A DNA stretch of 64,000 nucleotides from an uncultured Bacteroidota bacterium (GTDB lineage Bacteria > Bacteroidota > Bacteroidia > Chitinophagales > Chitinophagaceae). Position 1 is the first letter of the stretch; each line of letters begins with the position of its first letter. The DNA lies in the NCBI GenBank assembly GCA_903853805.1, contig CAINUN010000083.1, positions 111,373 to 175,372 on the forward strand, written 5' to 3'. The notes under the pieces were generated by a model. It was not told where the DNA came from. It searched no databases and saw nothing but the letters and a program-made list of their open reading frames with translations. Position numbers and translations under genes: made by a program. Shown here one piece after another: positions 27,609 through 36,610 of the stretch.

Positions 27609-27890
27609 ATGGGATCCTATAGCATTGGTGAAGCTTTACAATTGCTTCTTGAAAAATCGAAATGGAAACCTAAGGTTCATGAACTACGCATACAACAAGA
27701 ATGGGAGCAAATTGTTGGGAAAACTATTTCAAAATACACACGAAATGTAGTATTGAATGGTACTGTTTTAACCGTTTATACTGATGTGGCTGCGCTAAAA
27801 CAAGAACTTCATTTTGGCAGACAACAACTAATTGAAAGAATCAACGAATATTTTCAAGAAAAAGTATTGACGGAAGTGGTGGTGAAGTAA
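27609..27890 (+). CDS. DUF721 (DciA-like) protein
   Basis: 93 aa. The family pattern is visible: SIGEALQLLLEKSKWKPKV, the central WEQIVGKTISKYTRNV and the strand-helix LTVYTDVAALKQELHFGRQQLIERIN. DUF721 proteins are related to DciA, which loads the replicative helicase in bacteria lacking DnaC, but short Bacteroidota versions have not been tested to my knowledge. The gene starts 2 bp after the HigA-like stop, so the two are one transcription unit under the palindrome-bearing promoter. Start at 27609 is fixed by that spacing. Confidence 0.75.
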   Translation: MGSYSIGEALQLLLEKSKWKPKVHELRIQQEWEQIVGKTISKYTRNVVLNGTVLTVYTDVAALKQELHFGRQQLIERINEYFQEKVLTEVVVK

Positions 27891-27936
27891 CCCATAAAAA
27901 AAATGCACAACCTTTGTGGGCTGTGCATTTATGGGG
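27891..27936 (+). terminator. Terminator after the DUF721 gene
   Basis: AAATGCACA - 12 nt - TGTGCATTT, extended by outer CCCAT/ATGGG pairing. It starts at the stop codon and lies before the convergent T9SS gene at 27950. Confidence 0.75.
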
Positions 27937-27949
27937 AAAAATTTAGCAA

Positions 27950-29350
27950 CTATTTTTTAAGGATTTTAAACCCTTGTCTAAACTCATTAGCTACATGAAT
28001 GAAATAATGACCGGGAGCAAATCCTTGTAAAGAAATAGGTGTTGTTTCATTTTCAATTATACCTTCTCCTACAACTTTCCCCATTCGATCTAGCACAATA
28101 AATTGTTTGCCTTTCCAATTAGCATTTGTTTTCAATATCACTTGGTCTTGAGTTGGATTTGGATAAACTTGAACGCTGTTTTCAACATTGTTGTTCTCAA
28201 TACCATTTACCAAATTAAAGTTTGCAGTCCAGTTAAGGTCATCATAAAGAACAATGCTAAACATAGAATCAAGCAAAACAACTGTTCCATTTTCAGTCCA
28301 CTCTTTAAATTCCCAATTAGGATAAGGAGTGGCGATTACATCTTTTTCAGTTCCATAGGGAAAGCTTCCTGAACCATTAAGTATTCCACCATTAGGTGGA
28401 TTTGCAGTAAGAAGAATATTGTAGAAAATGAGTTGATTTAAAGGGCGTTTCCAAACACGGTCTGCAGTTGCAGCATATAGGAAAGTATCGCTTACTGCCA
28501 AAGAATTGACAATAGTATTGGCGAGCCCGGTATTAACTGGTTGCCAAGCAAAAGTAGTATCTGAAGTGTATTTCAAAACACCACCACCATCGCTACAAGA
28601 GGCGAAAATATCAATGTTCTTGATGCAGAAAGAAGATATGTCGTTAGTAATATTTGAAAGCGTCCATACAACACCATCATTTAAAGAATAATAAAGTCCG
28701 GTTTTAGTTCCAGCAAAAACTTTTCCATCAAAAATGGTAAGTGCATTTACATCAAGTAAAACGCCAGCATAATAGTTATTCCATGACTGTCCCCCATTAA
28801 GTGAACGATAAATACCATTGGTTTTAGTACCTACATAAATTGTTGAATCACTAACAGCCAAAGACAATACATTAGTTGACCAACTAGAATTAAGCATTAT
28901 CCAAGAACTACCATTATCAACAGATTTATAAACACCATTGGTTGTCAGAACATAGGCTGTATTACCGAACATCTGTAATGAATTAATAGTAGCATTTTGT
29001 GAAATGGTTTTCAAATTGGAAGAACATTTCAGCCATGTTAAGCCGTGATTATTACTTCTGTAAACATCAGTATCATTACAAGTCATTATTACACCGCCTT
29101 TTGCTCCAATACTATTGAAACTTAAACCAACAGAGCTATAGAGATTTTTCCAAGAAAAACCACCATTGGAAGAATAAGTTATTCTAGTTTCAGAGAATGA
29201 ATCAGTAAGTGCATACAAATACAATCCTCGTTGAACTACTTTTTTTACGTCCTGAGGATAAGGTCCAGAAGTTGGCATCCACTGTGCAGATAACTGTACA
29301 GAATTGACTGTAAACAGTAACATGAAAATAAGTAGAAGTTTTTGCTTCAT
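27950..29350 (-). CDS. BNR-repeat secreted protein with T9SS sorting tail
   Basis: 466 aa with a signal peptide (about 1-22, ending LSAQ). Several BNR or sialidase-like repeats carry S-x-[DN]-x-G-x-x-W motifs: SSNGGFSWKNL, SNNHGLTWLKC, SVDNGSSWIML, SLNGGQSWNNY, SLNDGVVWTLS. They form a propeller (about 25-320). A divergent InlB B-repeat-like domain follows (NPPNGGILNGSGSFPYGTE ... WEFKEWTENG), then the sorting tail VQVYPNPTQDQVIL ... FRQGFKILKK. No catalytic residues of sialidases are evident. It is an exported protein of unknown function. Confidence 0.82.
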   Translation of the reverse strand: MKQKLLLIFMLLFTVNSVQLSAQWMPTSGPYPQDVKKVVQRGLYLYALTDSFSETRITYSSNGGFSWKNLYSSVGLSFNSIGAKGGVIMTCNDTDVYRSNNHGLTWLKCSSNLKTISQNATINSLQMFGNTAYVLTTNGVYKSVDNGSSWIMLNSSWSTNVLSLAVSDSTIYVGTKTNGIYRSLNGGQSWNNYYAGVLLDVNALTIFDGKVFAGTKTGLYYSLNDGVVWTLSNITNDISSFCIKNIDIFASCSDGGGVLKYTSDTTFAWQPVNTGLANTIVNSLAVSDTFLYAATADRVWKRPLNQLIFYNILLTANPPNGGILNGSGSFPYGTEKDVIATPYPNWEFKEWTENGTVVLLDSMFSIVLYDDLNWTANFNLVNGIENNNVENSVQVYPNPTQDQVILKTNANWKGKQFIVLDRMGKVVGEGIIENETTPISLQGFAPGHYFIHVANEFRQGFKILKK

Positions 29351-29478
29351 TATTTCAAAATTTAAGGATAAAAAATTAATGCTTCTGAAAAGACAGAATG
29401 AACAAATTAATTGTTCCTAAAAATAGCAAGGCTTTTCAACGTAACCAAGAAAATGGCTTAGAAACTTTTTATTTTTTG

Positions 29479-30096
29479 CTAATAATCGATATTGGTTTTC
29501 TTTTTCACACGATACAAATCAAAAATATGCTTGTGTTTTGTTTGGGTTATAATTGTGGGTCCACCTATTGCTAAATCTTCAAAAGGTGTAAAAAGGTGTA
29601 AAGCTTTAATGTTACTAAGTGGCACCAACGTTCTTTCAGGTAAATTATTCCATCCTAAAATTAAAAAACCATTATTCCCTAAGCAATTGTAACAAGAGGT
29701 AAATGCTTTTTCTATCGCTTCTTTTTCGTCAAGACCCCAACCATAAATACCATTGCAAATTATTAAGTCAAAATAGTTTTCAGAAACATAATTAGCTAAA
29801 TCTTCCAACTGCCCAATAATATGATTTCGGCTACCAAATTTCTTTTTAAGGGGGTCAGGTTCTAACGTCCAATATTCATCCTCTAAAAAATATTCTTTAT
29901 AGTGAACAGTATAAGAATCGCAACCAACAAAAAGAACTTTTTTCACATCGTTTCTTGCAGCAAACCATGGCAAAAGTTTTCGGTCGAGAATCTTACGATC
30001 TTCAGAATGCAAACGATATGGCAAGCCAAAAAAAAGTCTAGTTTCTTTATCAAGTTTGAAGAAAACGCGAAATACGAAATTCAAGACATGCGGCAT
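29479..30096 (-). CDS. Class I SAM-dependent methyltransferase-like protein
   Basis: 205 aa. A Rossmann-type motif I, VKKVLFVGCDSY, lies near residue 52-63 with an acidic residue after the next strand (WTLEPD). Then come a binding-pocket segment FDLIICNGIYGWGLDEKEAIEK and LGNNGFLILGWNN. The order fits class I methyltransferases, but the Gly-rich loop is reduced (VGCDS), so activity is not certain. The substrate is unknown. It lies between two T9SS cargo genes in the same direction, with about 65 bp to the next, and no clear operon. Confidence 0.65.
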   Translation of the reverse strand: MPHVLNFVFRVFFKLDKETRLFFGLPYRLHSEDRKILDRKLLPWFAARNDVKKVLFVGCDSYTVHYKEYFLEDEYWTLEPDPLKKKFGSRNHIIGQLEDLANYVSENYFDLIICNGIYGWGLDEKEAIEKAFTSCYNCLGNNGFLILGWNNLPERTLVPLSNIKALHLFTPFEDLAIGGPTIITQTKHKHIFDLYRVKKKTNIDY

Positions 30097-30163
30097 TTGT
30101 CAACCTACCTAAAATAATAGTCCTCACAAAGAAGGGAAACTTTTATCGAGATAAATAATGTCA

Positions 30164-32431
30164 TTACTGAACAAGGATTGACTTAACAACTCGTTCTCCA
30201 AATTTGTTGGTAAGTTGAAGATAGAAAATGCCCTTTGCCCAGTCTTTAACATGAATACTTGTTTTATTATTGAAGGTTCCATTCCAAATAATTTGACCTA
30301 TAGGGTTAATTATTGATGCTTGTAGATTTTGATCAAGTTTGCTTTCTATTATCAAATCTTCATTTGCGGGAATTGGGTAAACTAATACTTCATTTGTCCA
30401 ATCAACATCATTAATTCCAGTATTGAACTCAATTCTGAAATTAGCTGAGTTGATATTGAAGAATACATTGTTTCTACCTTTTACTTTTACTCTGGCTAGG
30501 TTAGTAGCAGTAATTGGGTTGGGGATTTTCACCATTTCAGAACCATCATTTGCATAAGTTCCTCTGTAAAAAGGAAAAGTATATCCACCATCTATCGAAA
30601 ACCAAATTTCAACAGAATCGCAGGATACTGGTGATAAATTGGTTTTTGCAACATTCCATGTTATGAGTTGCATTGATGACCCCATGAGGGTATCATTAAT
30701 TGGTTGACTAGTTACTGTAAATGCACCATTTGAATCTACGTCTAAGTGAATAGTATCATCAGGGAAGTTGAATGTACCTAAACCATTATAAATATCCCTA
30801 ACCGTTAATTTAAAGCGAAGGTATCGATTGGTGTCTGGAAGTTTTTCATCAAGGTAATTAATAACTCCTTGTACCATTTTACTCACCTGAGGAAACATTC
30901 TTGAGGGAGAGGTTGTTGGGTTAAAACTTCTAACAATAGGTCCATATTTTCTAACTGCTGAAATATCTTTTTTGTAATCTCCAAGATTCCATTGCTCCCA
31001 GCAATAAGTAAGGGTGTCGTGATCAGTATCAACTGCTGTAGGAGCTACTAATTCAAAAGGCGTTTTTTCAGGAATCCAGTAATTTTTAGAAAAAGCAATT
31101 ATTGTAGGGATATTATTACCCGATGGAATTGTTGAAGGACAGTTGTTTCCGCCACCAGTTGTGATATATGTTGATATTTCCGACAAGCTAATCGCATGAA
31201 AATAAGGATTGCTATGAGGTTGCATATCATTAGCTGTTCCACAAATTCCAGCATATGCCATAATAGTGGTACCGCTGCCGGGCTCATAGGCAGTGTTTTG
31301 GTTTCCATTTCCACTACAACTTCCCGTATTGGCATTAAACGTATGATTGCCTCCAAACTGATGCCCCATTTCATGAGCTACATAATCAATATCATAAGAA
31401 TCGCCAACAGGATTTGAACTACCTGTAACACCTTCAGCTTTATTTGTTCCACAAACACAACCTAATTGAGCAATACCACCACCACCTGTGCTGAACACGT
31501 GTCCAATATCGTAATTAGCTGAACCGATTCTTGCATTGCAAACTGTTTTGTTTTCATTGAGCATAGTACTGCCTTGTTGGTCATAGTATGGATTTGTAGT
31601 TGCATCATACCCAGAGGTACTAGTTCCTGGCACTAAAAAAATCAAGGTGTCTGTATTGTTTATTAAATTGAGATGTACCGTAAGCTCTCTTTCATAAACA
31701 CCACTTACACGATTAACTGAAGTAATCATTTTACTGAGAACAGCAGGTTTGGTAGGGTTAGGACCAGCTACAGCAATAGCATATTGAGCAGTGCATGCAA
31801 GTGCTAAACGATATGTTTTTTTAGTGGTACCATTTTGTTTAAATTGAATATTTGGTAAACCATCTTTTGTCAAATTGATTTGCTCACTTTCAGCAATATT
31901 TTGTTCTTGACCCACTTCACATACCATAGAATGATTTAAAGAACGAGTATAATCTTTTTTGTAAAAGGTTCTATAGTATCCATCTTCAACATTGCTATAA
32001 GGTTCTATGAAAAAAGTGTTGCTTCCATCATAAATCATGGCATGAAAACCATAAAGTGTGAAATCTAGTTTTGCAGTTATAAACTTACTATCTGTTGAAA
32101 CAGCAGTGAAGGTCTTAAAATCAGGATATTTCTGTGCTAAGCCTTCTTCCATTATTGGGTCTTGCCATACTCGAAACGTCTTGTAATTACCGTCGGGTGT
32201 AGGCAATTCAATGATGATAGCGTTTTCAGGATTTACTGAAACATTGAAAAGTAGGTTTTTGAAATACGGTGTGTTTGTAGAGTACACTTTGTATTTATCA
32301 GGAACAATTATTTGTTCGCCTTTAGTAGGAACATTATTAGCATTAATAGGTTGCCATATTCCATTATAAGCCTTTGATGTTGTTATGGAAAGAAAACAAC
32401 TTAATAAAGAAACAAGAAGTAGCTTTTTCAT
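30164..32431 (-). CDS. Reprolysin-type (M12B-like) zinc metalloprotease with T9SS sorting tail
   Basis: 755 aa. The start at 32431 (MKKLLLVSLLSCFLSI) gives a signal peptide; an upstream in-frame start at 32461 overlaps the next gene. A pro-region precedes the catalytic domain, whose metzincin zinc motif HEMGHQFGGNH is at residues 353-363, with a Met-turn region ending GTTIMAYAGICG. A fibronectin or Ig-like stretch (WNVAKTNLSPVSCDSVEIWFSIDGG) follows, and the tail begins VLVYPIPANEDLII and ends VVKSILVQ. The full HExxHxxGxxH with both glycine and third histidine indicates an active enzyme. Expected extracellular protease. Confidence 0.88.
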   Translation of the reverse strand: MKKLLLVSLLSCFLSITTSKAYNGIWQPINANNVPTKGEQIIVPDKYKVYSTNTPYFKNLLFNVSVNPENAIIIELPTPDGNYKTFRVWQDPIMEEGLAQKYPDFKTFTAVSTDSKFITAKLDFTLYGFHAMIYDGSNTFFIEPYSNVEDGYYRTFYKKDYTRSLNHSMVCEVGQEQNIAESEQINLTKDGLPNIQFKQNGTTKKTYRLALACTAQYAIAVAGPNPTKPAVLSKMITSVNRVSGVYERELTVHLNLINNTDTLIFLVPGTSTSGYDATTNPYYDQQGSTMLNENKTVCNARIGSANYDIGHVFSTGGGGIAQLGCVCGTNKAEGVTGSSNPVGDSYDIDYVAHEMGHQFGGNHTFNANTGSCSGNGNQNTAYEPGSGTTIMAYAGICGTANDMQPHSNPYFHAISLSEISTYITTGGGNNCPSTIPSGNNIPTIIAFSKNYWIPEKTPFELVAPTAVDTDHDTLTYCWEQWNLGDYKKDISAVRKYGPIVRSFNPTTSPSRMFPQVSKMVQGVINYLDEKLPDTNRYLRFKLTVRDIYNGLGTFNFPDDTIHLDVDSNGAFTVTSQPINDTLMGSSMQLITWNVAKTNLSPVSCDSVEIWFSIDGGYTFPFYRGTYANDGSEMVKIPNPITATNLARVKVKGRNNVFFNINSANFRIEFNTGINDVDWTNEVLVYPIPANEDLIIESKLDQNLQASIINPIGQIIWNGTFNNKTSIHVKDWAKGIFYLQLTNKFGERVVKSILVQ

Positions 32432-32450
32432 TATTGGGAGAATCATATTT

Positions 32451-32681
32451 TTACTTATCAAATAATTGACCAGCAGGTTGCAACTGCGGCATGGAAACTT
32501 GTTTTTCGTTTGAAATCACTTTTAGTTTGTCAATAGTAGTCGAAGATTCTTTCTTGTTTTGTGATGGAACTATATTGTCTTCTGCAGTTACTTTTTTTGC
32601 AGAAGAACAACTCATGATACTCATAACCAAAACATAAAAAAACAGCAAAAAAACACTTCTGTTTATTTCTAAAATGCACAT
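32451..32681 (-). CDS. Small lipoprotein (76 aa)
   Basis: The start at 32681 (MCILEINRSVFLLFFYVLVMSIMSCSSAKK) gives a typical lipoprotein signal with lipobox IMSC. The short mature part (AKKVTAEDN ... LQPAGQLFDK) is polar and probably disordered. It ends 19 bp before the metalloprotease start at 32431 and may be co-transcribed with it. The gene at 32754 (copA) ends 72 bp upstream. No family recognised. Confidence 0.6.
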   Translation of the reverse strand: MCILEINRSVFLLFFYVLVMSIMSCSSAKKVTAEDNIVPSQNKKESSTTIDKLKVISNEKQVSMPQLQPAGQLFDK

Positions 32682-32753
32682 GCCTTCGAAATTAGGTAAA
32701 CGCAGCCAAATGAAAAACTTTGTCGAGGAAAAACGACATTTCCCCGACAAAAA

Positions 32754-34883
32754 TTATCTTGAAATATTTCTTATACCTAGTCTTAAAGAATTCATCACCA
32801 ACACCACATCACTCAAAGCCATTATACCTGCACCAAATGTTGGAGAGAGAAAACCTGCGGCTGCAACTGGAATGGCAACCACATTATAGATGAATGCCCA
32901 AAATAAATTCTGCTTGATGGTTTGGTCGGTGTAAATGCCAAGGCGTATGGCTTTAGGCAAAGTAGAAAGTTGATTATTAGAAAGAATAAGGTTTGCAGAT
33001 TGAATGGCAATTTGCGTGGATTCACTCAACGAAATACCAACAGTAGCTCTTGCCAAAGCTGGTGCATCATTGATGCCATCCCCTACCATTGCTGTTGGTG
33101 CTTGTTTCATTAATTCATCCAACTTCTTATTCTTTTGCTCAGGGTTTTGTTCAGCATAATATTCTTTGATACCCAACTCCTTTGCTATTTCTTCCACCTT
33201 TGATTTTTTATCCCCGCTTAAGAGAATGGTGTTGTAACCCATTTCATTCAGTTCTTGAATGGTGGCAACAGCATCAACTCTTAAAGTGTCACTAATTTTT
33301 AAAGAACCTAAATAGGATTCGTTTTTATACAAATACAAATCGTGTCCTTTTTCATCGGTTGCTTTTGCATGAAGCCAACTTTCAGAACCCAATTTCCAAA
33401 TATTGCCTTCTTTGTCTTTTGCTTCCATTCCCTTGCCTTTTTGCTCAGTGATGGCTGCAAATTCAATATTGCCCGTATCGCTCCAAGTTGAGGTGATGGA
33501 TTTCGCAATGGGATGTGAAGAATGATGTTCAAGTGCAGCAACCATTTGTTTAAAATGGGTTTCTTCCATTCCTTCTACTGTAAAAGAAGCTACTTGAAGT
33601 TTGCCAGTTGTAAGCGTTCCTGTTTTATCGAAGACTATGTTTTTTATGGTTTTTAAAGCGGCTAAAGTATCACCGCCTTTCACCAACATACCATTTCTTG
33701 CGGCTCTACCAAGACCAACTGCAACTGCTGCAGGGGTTGCTAATCCCATGGCACAAGGACAGGAAATAACCATCACCGCAATGGCGCGCATCATAGACTC
33801 TGGAAATGAAAGTTGTACAAAGAAATAATTGACTATCAAGGTGAGTAATGAAATGCCTAATACTGAAGGCACGAAAATGGCACTAATTTTATCGGCTAAT
33901 TTTTGCAATGGTGGCTTTATAGCTTGCGCTTCTTTCACCATTTTAATGATGCTTGCCAACACCGAATTATTGCCAACTGCTGTTGCTTTTACTTTGATAG
34001 CTCCATCTAAAATCAAAGTGCCACCCACTACCGCATCATTCATTCTTTTATGAACAGGGACACTTTCCCCGGTAATCATGTGCTCATCAATCTGTGCTTC
34101 TCCAAAAACTATTTCGCCATCTACAGGCACTACATCTCCATTATTCACCATCACCACATCATCCTTCCTAACAAACTTGCTTTCTACTTCCATTACCGTG
34201 TCTTTACCAAGACTATCGGTCATTACCAATCTTGCTTTTTGTGGTTGTAGTTTCACCAAGGCATCAATGGCTACTGTCGTTGACTTCACCGTTGTATGTT
34301 CTAACCAATTGCCTGCCATTACCAACGTGATGATGGAAGCTGTAGTTTCGAAGAACAAATAATGATGCGCTTGCTCTGGAATGAACAATAAACCAATCAA
34401 AGAATAAACAAATGCTGCTGTTGCACCAATGATGATGAGCACATCCATATTGGGCAAACCATGTTTGAGCGAGCGATAGGCACTTGGAACAAACACATAA
34501 CAGCCAATTGAAAAAACAGGAGTAGCCAATACCAATTGCACCCAAGGATGATGCAGCCAATGCCAACTAATGAACATGTGCAACAACAATGGAATGGTCA
34601 ATGCTGCACAAACTAAAAGCAAGATGGTTTCGTGATTGTCGTGATGATCTAATGCCTGGTTTTCGTCCTTTGCATTTGTTCGTACAACGTGATAACCCAA
34701 TTCGTCTATCGTATCATAAATCTTGTCAACATCCGTTGCTTCTACAGTAGTAAAACTTACATCGCCCGATGCGGCATTCACGGCAACATTCTTCATTCCT
34801 TTCTTTTCAAGGATTTTTGTAATAGTCAAAGCGCAATTGCCACAAGTCATTCCCTCCACTACTGCAGAAACATTCTTTTCCAT
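32754..34883 (-). CDS. copA: Heavy-metal (copper) P1B-type ATPase
   Basis: 709 aa. The start at 34883 (MEKNVSAVVEGMTCGNCAL) places an HMA domain with CGNC at the N-terminus. The core follows: TGES in the actuator domain (ITGESVPVHK), the membrane metal site CPC at residues 375-377 (ISCPCAMG), the phosphorylated Asp419 in DKTGTLT, the HP motif (SSHPIAK) and the hinge GDGINDAPALA. The last helices end YNVVAIPVAA ... MALSDVVLVMNSLRL, the Cu+-type pattern. It exports Cu+ from the cytoplasm. It is divergent from tsaE with only 28 bp between starts, so its promoter must lie within tsaE coding sequence. Confidence 0.92.
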   Translation of the reverse strand: MEKNVSAVVEGMTCGNCALTITKILEKKGMKNVAVNAASGDVSFTTVEATDVDKIYDTIDELGYHVVRTNAKDENQALDHHDNHETILLLVCAALTIPLLLHMFISWHWLHHPWVQLVLATPVFSIGCYVFVPSAYRSLKHGLPNMDVLIIIGATAAFVYSLIGLLFIPEQAHHYLFFETTASIITLVMAGNWLEHTTVKSTTVAIDALVKLQPQKARLVMTDSLGKDTVMEVESKFVRKDDVVMVNNGDVVPVDGEIVFGEAQIDEHMITGESVPVHKRMNDAVVGGTLILDGAIKVKATAVGNNSVLASIIKMVKEAQAIKPPLQKLADKISAIFVPSVLGISLLTLIVNYFFVQLSFPESMMRAIAVMVISCPCAMGLATPAAVAVGLGRAARNGMLVKGGDTLAALKTIKNIVFDKTGTLTTGKLQVASFTVEGMEETHFKQMVAALEHHSSHPIAKSITSTWSDTGNIEFAAITEQKGKGMEAKDKEGNIWKLGSESWLHAKATDEKGHDLYLYKNESYLGSLKISDTLRVDAVATIQELNEMGYNTILLSGDKKSKVEEIAKELGIKEYYAEQNPEQKNKKLDELMKQAPTAMVGDGINDAPALARATVGISLSESTQIAIQSANLILSNNQLSTLPKAIRLGIYTDQTIKQNLFWAFIYNVVAIPVAAAGFLSPTFGAGIMALSDVVLVMNSLRLGIRNISR

Positions 34884-34899
34884 AAAAAAACGAAGCGTG

Positions 34900-34907
34900 T
34901 ATTTTCG
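34900..34907 (+). promoter_or_regulatory. -7 element of tsaE
   Basis: TATTTTCG (TAnnTTCG variant) ends 4 nt before the tsaE start codon at 34912. If used, the mRNA would start at or next to the ATG (leaderless). Confidence 0.4.
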
Positions 34908-34911
34908 CACC

Positions 34912-35361
34912 ATGAACCGTGCGCCGCTGCTGCAAATTTCATTTAGTTTATCGAATATAAATAGTGACTTACATCACTTCTGGCAATTAGCAAATCATTA
35001 CAGAGTATTGGCTTTCAGTGGTGAGATGGGTGCTGGCAAAACCACGTTTATTCGTCACCTCTGCGATTATCTTGAGGTAGAAGATGCTGTGAGTAGCCCC
35101 ACATTTGCGCTCATCAACGAATATCATTTCCAAGAAAATGGACATGACCGCACTATATTTCATATGGATTGGTATCGTATCAATAGCGAAGAAGAGGCTA
35201 TTAATGCAGGGCTTGAAGATGCGCTGTGGAATAAGGATGCTTATTGTTTTGTGGAGTGGCCTGAGAAAGCCCTGAGCCTTTTTCCAAAGCCTTATTTATG
35301 GATTGAACTGGAAGTGGTGGATGAGGAGACGAGGAAGATGACGGTGAGTAGCTGTGTGTAA
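34912..35361 (+). CDS. tsaE: tRNA threonylcarbamoyladenosine biosynthesis ATPase TsaE
   Basis: 149 aa. The start at 34912 (MNRAPLLQISF) is chosen over far upstream in-frame codons that run through copA. Walker A is GEMGAGKT at 37-44, followed by SSPTFALINEY, HMDWYRI and FVEWPEKA, the family signature. TsaE works with TsaB, TsaD and TsaC to make t6A in tRNA. It is usual in length. A TAnnTTCG element ends 4 nt before the start. Downstream is the 21-bp array B. Confidence 0.92.
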   Translation: MNRAPLLQISFSLSNINSDLHHFWQLANHYRVLAFSGEMGAGKTTFIRHLCDYLEVEDAVSSPTFALINEYHFQENGHDRTIFHMDWYRINSEEEAINAGLEDALWNKDAYCFVEWPEKALSLFPKPYLWIELEVVDEETRKMTVSSCV

Positions 35362-35374
35362 TACTTAAACGATT

Positions 35375-35660
35375 AGAAAGCGCTATCTAACACCAAGAAA
35401 GTGCTATCTGCAGTAGCTTCCCAACTCATTGCAGTAACTCGCCAACTCATTGCAGTAGCTTCCCAACTCATTGCAGTAACTCGCCAACTCGTTGCAGTGG
35501 CTTCCCAACTCTTTGCAGTAGCTCGAACACTCTTTGCAGTTAGAAAAAAACTTGTGTCAGTGGCTCTAACACCCGTTGCAGGCATAAAAAAACTGCAAGC
35601 AGTAAGGAGTTTTCTGCTTGCAGTAGAACGAACACTTGTTGAAGTAGGAAGTTTACTCTT
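35375..35660. repeat. Array B: 21-bp tandem repeats in perfect register
   Basis: About 13-14 units with a GCAGTA anchor (or its variants) at 35410, 35431, 35452, 35473, 35494, 35515, 35536, 35557, 35578, 35599, 35620 and 35641, each exactly 21 bp apart. An AGAAAG-GCTATCT pair at 35375 and 35396 is also 21 bp apart. The first units are near-identical (core CAACTCATTGCAGTA); later ones diverge by substitution but never by indel. The array lies between convergent tsaE and the helical-protein gene. It leaves a plus-strand frame open (35401-35694) with heptads such as LIAVASQ, but that is not called as a gene. Confidence 0.92.
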
Positions 35661-36391
35661 TATTGTTCAATCTTTTTTATGGCAATCTTGCTGATTTGCT
35701 TAAACTCTGGAGAGGTTGCTCCAAAAGCTGATTTCACATAACTTTTTATGTCTGCCACTACATCATGAACGCCTGTTGTGGGTTTGTAAAGTGTTTTATC
35801 GCGGGCTATGCGCGCGTTGGAAACAGCAGTGTATGCGTTATTGACATTGGTATTGGCAGTTTTTAGTCCTGCCAATTGGGTGGTGAGGGTAGCTACTTTA
35901 AGGTCATTTTCGTTGGGCGCGTAGGAGGGTTCTGCTTTTACTATTTCTAACAAAGCACTGAAATGCTCTACTTGTTGGTCATAAGATTGTTGAGAGGCAC
36001 TTATATTATTTGGTGCAGGAGCATTGGGGTCGGTAGGGGTATCTTTTGGTTTGGCGCGTTTGCCTTGAATTTTTCTAACAATAGTTCTTGCGTCTTTAAT
36101 GGCTTCATCCGATGCATCGGTAGCAATAAATGCGTTGATGATGCGAGTGGCAAGTGGCTGCACCGGAGCAAAAATAATGGCACGTGCATTAACAGTATTG
36201 TTGAAGGCAACTATTTTGGTGCCTACGGCAGCAATATCGGCTCTTGCCTGCAACAATTGTGCGTTAAGTGCCGGGGTTTTAATGGAAGTTTTAGAGGGAT
36301 TGAAATTGGCACCATATCCCATGATAAATGAAATGATTTTTTCGAAGTTGTCGGCATTTTTGGCGTGGCCGGTTTCACTGTTGGAAGGCAT
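35660..36391 (-). CDS. All-helical protein of unknown function (243 aa)
   Basis: The start at 36391 (MPSNSETGHAKN) follows the pattern expected; the open frame upstream to 36436 is not convincing. No signal peptide or membrane segment is present. The protein appears to be two helical-bundle halves (about 15-110 and 125-243) joined by a Pro/Asp/Asn-rich linker (KPKDTPTDPNAPAPNN). From memory this resembles a family of uncharacterised Bacteroidota proteins with YAPNE-DLKVA-L and FGATSPEFKQISK-type endings; it has no known function. Its stop codon coincides with the end of array B. The other helical protein (54752) also lies beside an array. Confidence 0.7.
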   Translation of the reverse strand: MPSNSETGHAKNADNFEKIISFIMGYGANFNPSKTSIKTPALNAQLLQARADIAAVGTKIVAFNNTVNARAIIFAPVQPLATRIINAFIATDASDEAIKDARTIVRKIQGKRAKPKDTPTDPNAPAPNNISASQQSYDQQVEHFSALLEIVKAEPSYAPNENDLKVATLTTQLAGLKTANTNVNNAYTAVSNARIARDKTLYKPTTGVHDVVADIKSYVKSAFGATSPEFKQISKIAIKKIEQ

Positions 36392-36561
36392 AAAATTTTG
36401 TGTTTGATTTAGGCAATTTTCGGGAGGATACCGCACAAGAAAGATGATTGGGATTGGCGGGAGGGCTGACGGTGGTCAGTGGTTTTGAGGAGGTGATTGG
36501 AATTTGAAAATTGCATGCTATAGGGTCGAATTGTGAATATTTCGCCTAGTGGGGAAAGGAT

Positions 36562-36590
36562 AAAAAAAACGAACCTTATCAGTTCGCTTT
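36562..36590 (-). terminator. Terminator of the 290-aa T9SS cargo gene
   Basis: On the minus strand GCGAAC - 7 nt - GTTCGT is followed by a T-run of eight; it lies about 20 nt after the stop at 36611. Confidence 0.75.
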
Positions 36591-36610
36591 TGATGATTTG
36601 AAAACATGGG

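Noticed and set aside
35401..35694. Heptad-repeat protein encoded by array B
   Set aside because: The frame starts at a GTG inside the array, runs into the antisense of the helical-protein gene, and the opposite strand is equally open; the openness follows from the 21-bp repeat.
36450..36465. G-rich run that might form a quadruplex
   Set aside because: Only short G2-G3 runs, irregularly spaced; no repeat of the pattern and no support for function.
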